This document shows, piece after piece, positions 1 through 8,091 of a stretch of DNA of 43,044 nt; position 1 is the stretch's first letter, and each line of letters begins with the position of its first letter. The DNA comes from Treponema sp. GTDB taxonomy: Bacteria > Spirochaetota > Spirochaetia > Treponematales > Treponemataceae. The stretch is taken from NCBI GenBank assembly GCA_016294035.1, contig JAEDCT010000020.1, positions 1 to 43,044 on the forward strand, in the 5' to 3' direction. The translations under genes were made by a program, and so were the position numbers. Below the pieces are notes generated by a model that was not told the DNA's origin, ran no database searches, and was given only the letters and a program-made list of their open reading frames with translations.

Positions 1-74
1 TTCTTAAAATTTAAATACTATTCACTTTAAAAGTATTTTAAATGCGGAGACCCTGGATAAACCATTCTAATCTA

Positions 75-103
75 TTGAAATTATTGCATTTTTTTTCTAT
101 AAT
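75..103 (+). promoter_or_regulatory. sigma-70-type promoter of fusA
   Basis: A -35 box TTGAAA (75-80) and a perfect -10 box TATAAT (98-103) are separated by 17 bp. The predicted start near 110 leaves a leader of about 40 nt that carries GAGAGG (137-142) before the ATG at 151. Bases 1-74 hold only an AT-rich weak dyad (13-19 with 32-38) and no gene. Confidence 0.8.
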
Positions 104-150
104 CACCTGTAAATTTTATTTTGGAAACTAATTTTTGAGAGGTATACACT

Positions 151-2253
151 ATGGCTTTTGATATTACTAAAGTTCGTAATATCGGTATCAGTGCACACAT
201 CGACTCTGGTAAGACAACAACTTCAGAACGCATTTTGTTCTACTGCAACAAGATTCATCAGATTCACGAAGTTAAGGGAAAGGACGGTGTCGGTGCTGTA
301 ATGGACAACATGGAATTGGAACGCGAACGCGGAATCACAATCCAGTCAGCAGCTACACAGGTTCAGTGGAAGGACACAACAATTAACCTTATTGACACAC
401 CGGGTCACGTTGACTTCACTGTTGAAGTTGAACGCTCACTCCGTGTTCTTGACGGTGCTATCATGATTCTTTGTGCCGTTGCAGGTGTTCAGTCACAGTC
501 AATCACAGTTGACCGCCAGCTCAAGCGCTACCATGTACCACGCATTGCATTCGTAAACAAGTGTGACCGCCAGGGTGCTAACCCACTTCGCGTATGTGGA
601 CAGATCCGTGAAAAGCTCGGACTCAATGCATACATGATGGAACTCCCAATCGGTCTTGAAGACAAGCTCCAGGGTGTTGTTGACCTTGTTGCAATGAAGG
701 CTTATTACTTTGAAGGAAATGACGGTGTTGACGTACGCGTTGCAGAAATCCCGGCTGATCTTCTTGAACAGGCAAAGGAAAAGCGCGTTGAACTCCTCGA
801 TGCAGCTTCTAACTTCGATGATGAACTCATGGAAGTACTCATGGAAGGAGACTACGACAACGTTCCTGTAGAAAAGATCAAGGCAGCTATCCGCAAGGGT
901 ACACTTGCAGAACAGTTTGTTGGTGTATTCTGTGGTTCAGCTCACATGAACAAGGGTATTCAGCCAGTTCTCGACGCTGTACTTGACTACCTCCCTAACC
1001 CAACAGAAGTTCACAACTACGGTCTCGACCTCGACAAGAACGAAGAACAGGTTGAACTCTTCAATGTTGAAGACAAGCCATGTGTTGCTCTTGCATTCAA
1101 GCTTGATGACGGTCAGTTCGGACAGCTCACATACACACGTATCTATCAGGGTAAAATCACTAAGGGTGATGAACTCTATAATGTTCGTCAGAGAAAGAAG
1201 TTCAAGGTTGGACGTCTCGTTCGCATGAACTCAGCTCAGATGGAAGATATTAACGAAGGTATGCCAGGAGACATCATTGCCCTCTTCGGTGTTGACTGTG
1301 CTTCAGGTGATACATTCTGTGGCGGCGGACTTAACATTGCCATGACATCTATGTTCGTTCCAGAACCAGTTATCTCTCAGGCTATCACTCCAGTTGACAA
1401 GTCTGCAGCAGCCAACATGTCTAAGGCTCTCAACCGATTTACAAAGGAAGACCCAACATTCCAGACATACGTTGACCCAGAATCTAACCAGACAATCATT
1501 AAGGGTATGGGTGAGCTTCACCTCGCTGTTTACGTTGAACGCATGAAGCGCGAATACAAGTGCGAAGTTACAGTTGCTCAGCCAGAAGTTGCTTATCGTG
1601 AATCAATCACAACAAAGGCAGACTTCAACTTCACTCACAAGAAGCAGACTGGTGGTTCAGGTCAGTACGGACGTGTTGCCGGATTCATGGAACCATTCCA
1701 GGAAGAAGGTAAGGATTACGAATTCGTAGACGCAATCAAGGGTGGTGCTATTCCTAACGAATACATTCCATCTTGCGACAAGGGATTCAGGAAGGCTATG
1801 GAAAAGGGTTCACTTATTGGTGCTCCAGTTGTAGGCGTTCGCTGTACAATCAATGATGGTCAGTACCACCCAGTTGACTCTTCTGATATTGCATTCCAGA
1901 CAGCAGCTATTGGTGCTTTCCGCGAAGGTTATGCAAAGGCAAAGCCAGCAATCCTCGAACCAATCATGAAGGTTCAGCTTGCAGGTCCTACAGAATTCCA
2001 GGGTAACATGTTCGGTCTCATTAACCAGCGCCGCGGTGTTATCATTGATTCTACAGATGAGCTTGGAACATCAACAGTTAACGCTGAAGTTCCACTTTCT
2101 GAAATGTTTGGATTCTCTACAATTCTCCGCTCTTCAACACAGGGTAAGGCAGAATTCACTATGGAATTCGAAAAGTATGCCAAGGTTCCTAACAATGTTT
2201 CTGAAGAACTCCAGAAGGCATACCAGGAAAAGAAGAAGGCTCAGGCTAAGTAA
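151..2253 (+). CDS. fusA: elongation factor G, mitochondrial-like (spd-type EFG1)
   Basis: Ribosomal translocase: binds GTP and moves tRNA-mRNA through the ribosome. At 700 residues it is full length for EF-G. G1 is AHIDSGKT (15-22), G3 is DTPGH (82-86) and G4 is NKCD (136-139). The switch region GITIQSAAT (61-69), the KGKDGVGAVMD stretch (42-52) and the DSGKTT form of the P-loop match mitochondrial EF-G1 better than E. coli FusA; spirochaetes are known to carry this spdEFG1 type, usually with a second, recycling spdEFG2. Codon use is strongly biased (cgc, aag, gaa), as expected for a highly expressed gene. It starts at an ATG with GAGAGG 8 nt upstream and stands alone between its own promoter and terminator, not in a str operon with rpsL/rpsG or tuf. 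Cytoplasmic. Confidence 0.97.
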   Translation: MAFDITKVRNIGISAHIDSGKTTTSERILFYCNKIHQIHEVKGKDGVGAVMDNMELERERGITIQSAATQVQWKDTTINLIDTPGHVDFTVEVERSLRVLDGAIMILCAVAGVQSQSITVDRQLKRYHVPRIAFVNKCDRQGANPLRVCGQIREKLGLNAYMMELPIGLEDKLQGVVDLVAMKAYYFEGNDGVDVRVAEIPADLLEQAKEKRVELLDAASNFDDELMEVLMEGDYDNVPVEKIKAAIRKGTLAEQFVGVFCGSAHMNKGIQPVLDAVLDYLPNPTEVHNYGLDLDKNEEQVELFNVEDKPCVALAFKLDDGQFGQLTYTRIYQGKITKGDELYNVRQRKKFKVGRLVRMNSAQMEDINEGMPGDIIALFGVDCASGDTFCGGGLNIAMTSMFVPEPVISQAITPVDKSAAANMSKALNRFTKEDPTFQTYVDPESNQTIIKGMGELHLAVYVERMKREYKCEVTVAQPEVAYRESITTKADFNFTHKKQTGGSGQYGRVAGFMEPFQEEGKDYEFVDAIKGGAIPNEYIPSCDKGFRKAMEKGSLIGAPVVGVRCTINDGQYHPVDSSDIAFQTAAIGAFREGYAKAKPAILEPIMKVQLAGPTEFQGNMFGLINQRRGVIIDSTDELGTSTVNAEVPLSEMFGFSTILRSSTQGKAEFTMEFEKYAKVPNNVSEELQKAYQEKKKAQAK

Positions 2254-2275
2254 TACAACTGCTTAGGTTAGTCAT

Positions 2276-2314
2276 AAAATCCCGCGGGACATAATGTTCT
2301 GCGGGATTTTTTTT
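2276..2314 (+). terminator. intrinsic terminator of fusA
   Basis: A 13-bp stem, AATCCCGCGGGAC (2278-2290) with GTTCTGCGGGATT (2296-2308) including two G-U pairs, has a 5-nt loop and ends in an eight-T run. It lies 22 nt after the fusA stop. Confidence 0.93.
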
Positions 2315-2334
2315 GTTCACTTTTAGGAATACTG

Positions 2335-2343
2335 TGGTATAAT
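2335..2343 (+). promoter_or_regulatory. extended -10 promoter of the RecA-like gene
   Basis: TGGTATAAT is an extended -10 (TGn followed by the consensus hexamer); only a weak -35, TTGTTC at 2313-2318, is visible. The leader to the ATG at 2432 is about 80 nt and contains the dyad CAGGGT (2373-2378) / ACCCTG (2390-2395) with an 11-nt loop. GGAGG at 2420-2424 serves the start. Confidence 0.6.
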
Positions 2344-2431
2344 ATTTTCATTGCAAAAAGATAAAAAAAACTCAGGGTTCATTACCACTACCCTGTGATA
2401 ATTAAGTACAATTTATTTTGGAGGCGATACT

Positions 2432-3112
2432 ATGGCAAAGCAGGAACTATTTGAAAGAAGCCCAATCCGTGCATTTGACGAAGTAACTAACGGCGGACTC
2501 AAGGCCGGGGAAATGGGATTAGTAACAGCAAAAAAAGGACTTGGAAAGACTAGCGTTCTTGTTCAGTTTGGAATGGACACACTCTTGAACGGAAAGCAGC
2601 TTGTTCATATTTCATTCAACCAGATGAGTGCCAATGTCATCACATGGTATGACGGAATCTTCAATGAAATCTCAAAGAAGAAGGCTCTTTCCAATGCAAA
2701 GGATGTAAAGGAGCAAATTCTCAAGAACCGAACAATTCTTAACTTCAACCAGGACATTATTTCTCTTGAGAAGGTGGTTAATACACTCAACGCACTCAAA
2801 GCCAGCGGAATCAATGTTGCTGGAGTTGTAATTGATGACGTGGATTTCACAAAAGTTAAGGAAGCCGACCTCCAGTCAGTTGCAAGCTATGCAAAGGCCA
2901 CAAAGACTAAAATTTGGTTCAGCTCAACAAGCGAAGGAGACAAACTTGAAGACTCAGCGCCTAAGTCCCTGCTCCCTTACTTTACTGCAGTTGTTCACCT
3001 TTCATCAAAAGGCAAGGATACAAACGTAAATGTTCTCAAGATGGGAAAGAACACAGAATTTGAAGATTCGCTCAAGCTTGACTCAAAGACTCTCCTTATT
3101 ACAGGAAAGTAA
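2432..3112 (+). CDS. small RecA/KaiC-like P-loop ATPase, function unknown
   Basis: 226 residues. An N-terminal NGGLKAGEMGLVTA segment leads into a Walker A loop, AKKGLGKTS (33-41), and a hydrophobic strand ending GVVIDDVD (131-138) looks like Walker B. This order is that of the RecA superfamily (RadA, DnaB and KaiC type), where 'G.L..G....V.g..G.GKT' opens the core. The protein is too short for RecA or DnaB and lacks a zinc finger or Lon-like domain, so it is not RadA. No signal peptide or membrane segment. It is probably a cytoplasmic ATPase conserved in spirochaetes; the substrate is unknown. It stands alone with its own promoter, a GGAGG ribosome site 7 nt before the ATG, and a bidirectional terminator downstream shared with the convergent barrel gene. 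Confidence 0.75.
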   Translation: MAKQELFERSPIRAFDEVTNGGLKAGEMGLVTAKKGLGKTSVLVQFGMDTLLNGKQLVHISFNQMSANVITWYDGIFNEISKKKALSNAKDVKEQILKNRTILNFNQDIISLEKVVNTLNALKASGINVAGVVIDDVDFTKVKEADLQSVASYAKATKTKIWFSSTSEGDKLEDSAPKSLLPYFTAVVHLSSKGKDTNVNVLKMGKNTEFEDSLKLDSKTLLITGK

Positions 3113-3130
3113 TTTTTAGCCTGGCAGAAT

Positions 3131-3222
3131 AAAAAAGCCTTTCAATTGTGAAGTGCACCCTAAAGTTGGACAAATAAAGTTCAATTTCAGGAAGTGCATT
3201 TCAGTTTGTGAAAGGCTTTTTT
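3131..3222. terminator. bidirectional terminator with a 64-nt loop
   Basis: AAAAAAGCCTTTCA (3131-3144) and TGAAAGGCTTTTTT (3209-3222) form a perfect 14-bp stem with A and T runs on both sides, so it can end transcripts from both convergent genes. The loop is far longer than usual because it contains the IS-end-like dyad at 3149-3203. Confidence 0.8.
3149..3203. repeat. 55-bp inverted-end element resembling IS3/IS150 termini
   Basis: The left end starts TGAAGTGCACCC (3149-3160) and continues into TAAAGTTGGAC. Read from the other side, the right end starts TGAAATGCAC and continues into TGAAATTGAAC. The two ends are imperfect inverted repeats of each other over about 25 bp. The TGAAGTGCACCC...GTTGGAC pattern resembles terminal repeats of IS150-type elements, but there is no transposase. 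It may be a miniature element, a deletion relic, or a chance dyad. Confidence 0.45.
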
Positions 3223-3227
3223 TTGTT

Positions 3228-3258
3228 TATATTCCGGGAAGAAACTTCCAGGAATATA
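3228..3258 (-). terminator. strong hairpin just after the barrel-protein stop
   Basis: TATATTCC (3228-3235) pairs with GGAATATA (3251-3258) and GGAAG (3237-3241) with CTTCC (3245-3249), with one mismatch and a 3-nt loop. It begins 8 nt beyond the stop of the minus-strand barrel gene. No T run follows on that strand, so it is more likely a 3'-end stabilising structure placed before the true terminator at 3131-3222. Confidence 0.5.
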
Positions 3259-3265
3259 AATCAAA

Positions 3266-4606
3266 TTAGAATGTATATGTTGCAAAAATACCACTTGACC
3301 AGCTTGTACGTTTCTTTCCGTCAAATGCACGGCGCCACTCAACATTTGCATATACATTGAAAGAAAGGTCTTTGTCTGCCTTGAATTCAATTGATGGGCG
3401 GACATCAATGATTCTGCCACCATCATAGTCACGAACTTCTGTGCCGGCAAAAATCAAGTCATCTTCCCATCTTTCATCCTTTGAACCGGCAGCAAATGAT
3501 CCCCAGATATTCAAAGAAAATTCACGGTTGATAGGCAAATCAAGGCTTGCACCTGTATACCAGGCCATTGTGTAATTGTCATTTTCAAAGAAATTTGTTC
3601 CTAATTCCGGGCGAAGAGTAATCTTTGTGTTAGGAACAATGAAAGTAATGGCTGCTCCAAGTCCGTATGCCTGATCGTCCTTCACGTCTGTGAACATTGA
3701 ATCCAATGCAAGATATGCATCAAGAATTAAATTCTGGAATCCGATTGTAACACCAGTATAGATATTTGAGCCTTCATCAAAAGCACCTTCAATTGCAGCC
3801 GAAAGCTTGAGCCATTCTGTTGGGCCAACAGAAAGACCAAAATTCATTACAGGATCATCTGTATTGAATCCGTTGGGAATCGCAGCACCAATTTCAAGAT
3901 CGATGTCACCTGAATTAACATAGCGAACACCGATTGCCTTCTTTGCATATTTGTTTGCATAAGGAACGAAACCAACTACGTCAGCAGATCCTGGAGCATC
4001 AACATAGAATCTGTATGGATGGCTTTCTTCAGTAGATGTAACTGCGAAAACTCCGCTTCTGTCATCATAACTTGTGCTGAAACCACCCTGGCGGGAATGT
4101 GCATAAGGTTCCCAGAGCCATGAACCATAGCGTGGAGCAGGTCCAACAACCCAGTTAAGCTTTGTTCCAACGCCAACATCAACATTCTTTGTTGGATGCC
4201 AGAGGAAATTTACGTAGTATGAGTCCTGGATTGTATTTGATACATTTGCAGTGTTATTGAATCCGTATACATTAGTGTTGCAGTTTGAATATCCGTTATT
4301 ATGCTTTCCATAATGAAGATTAAGAGGATTCTGGTTTGATGTTCCAAACACAAAATTATCTACATTTCCATTTTCATCATAATTTGCAAGGAAACTCCAG
4401 TTAAGCATTCCTTCAATTGTAAACTTCGCGATGTCAAAGCGAGCCTGGAAAGTATCTGTCAATCCATAGAATGCAGTGTCTCCGTCAAAAGGGCTGCCGA
4501 ATCCCATCCAAGCAGTATTTTTCATCTGCTGAGAGCTAAGAACCTGAGCAAATGAAGATGCCATGGCAACAACAGATGCACAAGTAAATGCAATAATCTT
4601 TTTCAT
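3266..4606 (-). CDS. outer-membrane beta-barrel protein (porin-like)
   Basis: 446 residues from the chosen ATG. The N-terminus is a classic Sec signal peptide (MKKII, then a hydrophobic core ending MASSFA, cleaved before QVLSS). The mature part is rich in alternating polar/hydrophobic strands, Tyr, Trp, Asn and Gly, has no TM helix, and ends in an aromatic residue (FATYTF), the C-terminal signature recognised by BamA. It is therefore an exported barrel of the outer sheath; pore function is inferred. A longer in-frame start exists 12 codons upstream, but the ATG at 4606 has GGAGG 8 nt before it and gives the proper signal peptide. It stands alone; an extended -10 lies about 20 nt before the start codon. 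Not one of the Msp/Tpr major antigens as far as I can recognise. Confidence 0.8.
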   Translation of the reverse strand: MKKIIAFTCASVVAMASSFAQVLSSQQMKNTAWMGFGSPFDGDTAFYGLTDTFQARFDIAKFTIEGMLNWSFLANYDENGNVDNFVFGTSNQNPLNLHYGKHNNGYSNCNTNVYGFNNTANVSNTIQDSYYVNFLWHPTKNVDVGVGTKLNWVVGPAPRYGSWLWEPYAHSRQGGFSTSYDDRSGVFAVTSTEESHPYRFYVDAPGSADVVGFVPYANKYAKKAIGVRYVNSGDIDLEIGAAIPNGFNTDDPVMNFGLSVGPTEWLKLSAAIEGAFDEGSNIYTGVTIGFQNLILDAYLALDSMFTDVKDDQAYGLGAAITFIVPNTKITLRPELGTNFFENDNYTMAWYTGASLDLPINREFSLNIWGSFAAGSKDERWEDDLIFAGTEVRDYDGGRIIDVRPSIEFKADKDLSFNVYANVEWRRAFDGKKRTSWSSGIFATYTF

Positions 4607-4625
4607 AATAACCTCCGTCAAAAAA

Positions 4626-4634
4626 TTTATATCA
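4626..4634 (-). promoter_or_regulatory. extended -10 of the barrel-protein gene
   Basis: On the minus strand the sequence reads TGATATAAA, an extended -10. A TTGAAT lies 14 bp further upstream, too close for a normal -35. The transcript would start roughly 12-14 nt before the GGAGG ribosome site. Confidence 0.5.
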
Positions 4635-4738
4635 AAAATCAATAAAATTCAATCACATCACTTCGATTTTGAAAAAACACTTGTTTTTAAAATGAATATA
4701 CTTGCCTTTTGACCTTAATTTTAATTATCTTTTATCCA

Positions 4739-5317
4739 ATGAAAGACATAACAACGAAAATAACTGCCCCAATTCTTTTGGCCTGCATTTCCCTGACAGG
4801 ATGCACATCAACCAAGCCGGTGACTCAAATCCACAACCAGCCATCAGAGGGAAACAGACTTTTGATTGACGGATTTGAAGAAGAAAATTTCTGGTACACA
4901 AGCAAATCAAGAGAAGACAATTCACTTTCCACAGAAATTACTGATGAATGGTCAACTGAAAAAGACAACTGCGGCATGTGGACATTTTCCAGGATTCCAG
5001 ATGGAAAACAAGCATCATTCTCATGCAGCAGCCTAAGCTTCTCAGACTGGTCAAATGCAAAATGCCTTACCTGCGACATTAACAACATGACAAAAGGTTC
5101 CCTGGAAATATGCCTTGAAATTGAGAGCGGCGTGGCAAATGAAAAAACAAGAACAGGCTATGTGACTTTAGGCAGAGGGGAAAACACAAACGTTTACTTT
5201 GATCTTCAGATGTTCAAACCATGTGACAGCGAGGAAATAAAAAAAATCACATTCATCATCAGGGGCGAAAATTCAGGTGGGCGAATATACATGGACAACA
5301 TCTGCCTATTCAGATAA
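4739..5317 (+). CDS. small lipoprotein, function unknown
   Basis: 192 residues. A charged start (MKDITTK), a hydrophobic stretch and the lipobox LTGC mark a lipoprotein with Cys at about residue 22. The rest holds several Cys residues and a jelly-roll-like pattern: LLIDGFEEENFWY near the start, then a C-terminal segment ending RIYMDNICLF, which resembles carbohydrate-binding or CIA30-like beta sandwiches (DGFE...D.i.l); I infer this weakly. An in-frame TTG-type extension upstream has no support, and no Shine-Dalgarno sequence is visible before either start. It is divergent from the barrel gene and overlaps the 3' end of the next, convergent gene by 12 bp. Confidence 0.7.
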   Translation: MKDITTKITAPILLACISLTGCTSTKPVTQIHNQPSEGNRLLIDGFEEENFWYTSKSREDNSLSTEITDEWSTEKDNCGMWTFSRIPDGKQASFSCSSLSFSDWSNAKCLTCDINNMTKGSLEICLEIESGVANEKTRTGYVTLGRGENTNVYFDLQMFKPCDSEEIKKITFIIRGENSGGRIYMDNICLFR

Positions 5318-6796
5318 TTCTTCAGTTTTCACGGGAACAAGAACAATGCTTCGCTGATCCAGTGAATAGACTCCGTCCGGCTGTGCCTTAAATGGAGTAA
5401 GAATAAAATTTTTTTCACCGGTAATCTTCTTTTCTTCTATGGAAGGCTTAAACAAACCCTTGAACATGGACTTTTCCTGGAGCACATTGGACTTAAACTG
5501 AATGAAAGTTTCATTCATAATTTTAACATTGGTGTAAACGCCACTGTCATAGGCAGCAGGTGAATTTACCCTGAATGAATTTGAGGCAAAGACAATTTTA
5601 GTTCCATCAGAAGTTGCCCATATTTTCTGTTTTTCCAAAGTTTCACTTGGATTATCAATTCCTTTTGAAACAGTTTTCTTTTTCTGAATTACAGAAAGTG
5701 ATGACTTGGAAACCTTCTTATAGTCACCATCCCAGTCTGTGCTTTCAGTAATCAGCATCTTAACATCATCCCTGATCCTGATTCTGACTTCATCAACATT
5801 TCTCAATCCTACATCAATTCTGCGGTAGAGACTTTCAATTTCCTGATTTACAGCAGAAAGATAGATTCCATTACTTCGGAGTGTACTGTGAGCCCACTGA
5901 TAAACTTCTTCCGTATCATCCTTGTAAAAAATAATTTCCTTTGAACCATAATCAAAAAAAACATATCGGATTCCCTTCTTATGCTCATTCTTATACCACA
6001 AGCCGTCAAGAAAAGAAGCAAAAGTTTCAACTGTTCCATCCTGAATTCTTGAAAGTTCCTTTGCCTGAATGAGACTTCCCTTCAGTCGGTTTCGCTTTGT
6101 TTCCACATATTCTTGAAGATTCTTATTCCATTCATAGCAAATCTGAATCTGGTCCTGGCTATTCCCCTTGTCCTTGTCAGAACAATGCACCCAGATAGGA
6201 AAAGCATTTGATCGTGCTGCAGTGGATCCAAAATCATCACCCTGATTAATGAAAATTGTTCCATCAGATTTGAAATCTGCAATTTTCTTTAGTGCAAACT
6301 GATTGTTTTCATTGGAAATCATATATGCCAAAAGCTCAGATTCCCCAGACTTTGCAAATCCCTGATAAACCAGAACAGTCCTGTGCTCTCCAGTCAAATC
6401 CATTCCCGAATAGCTGAATGTTCTTGCATTAGTAATATCAGTATCAATTATTGTCTTTCTTTCATACATTGACTTAGAAGGATTATACAGGCCAACCAGC
6501 AAAGAAATGGTTTCACTGGCTCCTTTCTTAATGGCATTTACCTGATCATCATAGCCGTCGCCATCAAAATCCATCGTTAGGATTCTGATTAGATTTTCAC
6601 CGTTCTGGAGAGGAACAAGAGACACAAGCTTTTCACCAGTCAGAATTGAAACATCCCCGGAAGACTCATCAGACTCATTCAAAGAACCAGATAGTTCATC
6701 ACCTGTGGAATTACTGGATTTTATGGAAACGCCCAAAATTACTGCAAGCAAAGCAAGAAACACAACACAAAGGGCAAAAACGATCTTTTTCTTCAT
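5306..6796 (-). CDS. membrane-anchored secreted protein with one FG-GAP-like Ca loop
   Basis: 496 residues. An uncleaved-looking N-terminal segment (residues 4-25) follows MKKK, so the protein is anchored in or exported across the inner membrane. After a Ser/Glu-rich linker comes DFDGDGYDDQ (76-85), an FG-GAP/VCBS-type calcium loop of a beta-propeller blade; only one clear copy is visible. The C-terminal third is strand-rich and ends acidic. I do not recognise the family with certainty; a Treponema adhesin-type annotation is possible but unproven. The start at 6796 is preferred over an upstream in-frame codon because a promoter, TTGAAA-17-TATCAT, ends only 6 nt before this ATG, implying a leaderless message. 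Convergent with the small lipoprotein (3' overlap of 12 bp). Confidence 0.7.
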   Translation of the reverse strand: MKKKIVFALCVVFLALLAVILGVSIKSSNSTGDELSGSLNESDESSGDVSILTGEKLVSLVPLQNGENLIRILTMDFDGDGYDDQVNAIKKGASETISLLVGLYNPSKSMYERKTIIDTDITNARTFSYSGMDLTGEHRTVLVYQGFAKSGESELLAYMISNENNQFALKKIADFKSDGTIFINQGDDFGSTAARSNAFPIWVHCSDKDKGNSQDQIQICYEWNKNLQEYVETKRNRLKGSLIQAKELSRIQDGTVETFASFLDGLWYKNEHKKGIRYVFFDYGSKEIIFYKDDTEEVYQWAHSTLRSNGIYLSAVNQEIESLYRRIDVGLRNVDEVRIRIRDDVKMLITESTDWDGDYKKVSKSSLSVIQKKKTVSKGIDNPSETLEKQKIWATSDGTKIVFASNSFRVNSPAAYDSGVYTNVKIMNETFIQFKSNVLQEKSMFKGLFKPSIEEKKITGEKNFILTPFKAQPDGVYSLDQRSIVLVPVKTEELSE

Positions 6797-6802
6797 ATTT
6801 AA

Positions 6803-6831
6803 ATGATATACAAGAAAATAGATTTTTTCAA
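6803..6831 (-). promoter_or_regulatory. promoter abutting the ATG at 6796 (leaderless)
   Basis: On the minus strand TTGAAA (6826-6831), a 17-bp spacer and TATCAT (6803-6808) are followed by 6 nt and then the ATG. Initiation would fall at or next to the A of the start codon, and there is no ribosome binding site. Confidence 0.65.
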
Positions 6832-6838
6832 CATGGAC

Positions 6839-6872
6839 AAAAAAACGGCATGACAAATAATATCATACCGTT
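6839..6872 (-). terminator. intrinsic terminator of argD
   Basis: On the minus strand ACGGTATGA (6864-6872) pairs with TCATGCCGT (6846-6854), one G-U pair, 9-nt loop, followed by seven T residues. It ends the argJ-argB-argD transcript just upstream of the next promoter. Confidence 0.85.
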
Positions 6873-6907
6873 TTCTAAAAAGATGAAATGAATAATTTCA
6901 AGGTTTA

Positions 6908-8068
6908 TTATTTTGTTTCAAGAACTGATTTAAGAATCTTTAAGCCCAGATCAATGTCTTCCATTGAAATATTAAGTGGTGGAACAAATCTCAAAACATC
7001 ATCACCAGCCGTTGAGAACAAAAGCCCCTTTGAAAGACATTCCTTTTCAACTTCAACAGGATTCACAGAAACCTGAATACCGACAACAAGTCCAAGCCCC
7101 CTGACATCCTTAACAACAGGAAGATTCCATGACTTCACTGTATTTCTGATATAATCACCCTTTTCATTAACCTCTTTCATGAAACCATCTTGTGTAAGTT
7201 TATCAAGAACAACAAGAGCAGCCCTGCATGCAAGTGGATTTCCACCAAATGTTGACTGATGGTCTCCAGCGGCAAAAACATTTCCCTTTCCCCTATACAT
7301 ACAGGCTCCCATAGGAATTCCGCCGGCAATGGCCTTTGCAAGAGTAACAACTTCAGGATTCACACCATAAAGATCAGAACATAAGAGACTTCCGCATCTA
7401 CCCATTCCAGTCTGAACTTCATCACAAATAACAATTGCACCTGCATCCCTTGCTGCCTTTGCACAAGCCAAAGCCCATTCCCTGTCAAGGGGAAGAACAC
7501 CACCCTCACACTGAACAGGCTCAAACATTACTGCTGCAGTAGTGTCATCAAAGGCAGTCTTAAGTGCATCCCAATTATTTGGCTCAAGATATTTAAAACC
7601 TTCAACATAAGGACCAAAGCATTCAGGATGAAACTTATCCTGGCCAGTGGCAGTAAGCGTAGTCAATGGTCTTCCATGGAATGAATGCTTCAAAGTAACT
7701 ATAGTCTTTCTCTTTGCCCCGCCATTAAGATAACCAAACTTTCTTGCAAGTTTTACGGCACACTCATTGGCCTCAGCACCACTATTTCCAAAGAACACGC
7801 CCTCAAAACCAGTTGTCTTCAAAAGCTTTTCTGCATATTCATTTCCAACATCACTTGTAAAATAATTGCAGATATGAATCTGCTTTGAAGCCTGATCACA
7901 AATGGCATCAACCAAAGGCTTGTAATTGTGTCCAAGACAATTGACTGCAATTCCTGCAAGAAAATCAACATATTCCTTGCCGTTAACATCATATAACCTG
8001 GATCCCTGGCCCTTAACAAAAGTAACATCAAAAGATCCATAGTTATTCAAAATCTGTTTGTTTCCCAT
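6908..8068 (-). CDS. argD: acetylornithine aminotransferase
   Basis: 386 residues, a class-III PLP aminotransferase that converts N-acetylglutamate semialdehyde to N-acetylornithine in arginine synthesis. Visible marks are GNSGAEAN (94-101) for phosphate binding, DEVQTGMGR (216-224) with the pyridine-contacting Asp216, and Lys245 in TLAKAIAGG as the Schiff-base lysine. STFGGNPLA is also typical. The reading frame stays open 32 codons further upstream, but that part is only the translation of the intergenic repeat at 8092-8151; the ATG at 8068 with AAGGAAAG before it gives the normal start. It is last in the minus-strand order argJ, argB, argD and is followed by a strong terminator. Two terminator-like hairpins between argB and argD suggest reduced or separate expression of argD. 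Confidence 0.95.
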   Translation of the reverse strand: MGNKQILNNYGSFDVTFVKGQGSRLYDVNGKEYVDFLAGIAVNCLGHNYKPLVDAICDQASKQIHICNYFTSDVGNEYAEKLLKTTGFEGVFFGNSGAEANECAVKLARKFGYLNGGAKRKTIVTLKHSFHGRPLTTLTATGQDKFHPECFGPYVEGFKYLEPNNWDALKTAFDDTTAAVMFEPVQCEGGVLPLDREWALACAKAARDAGAIVICDEVQTGMGRCGSLLCSDLYGVNPEVVTLAKAIAGGIPMGACMYRGKGNVFAAGDHQSTFGGNPLACRAALVVLDKLTQDGFMKEVNEKGDYIRNTVKSWNLPVVKDVRGLGLVVGIQVSVNPVEVEKECLSKGLLFSTAGDDVLRFVPPLNISMEDIDLGLKILKSVLETK

Positions 8069-8091
8069 AATAACTTTCCTTAAAAACACAC

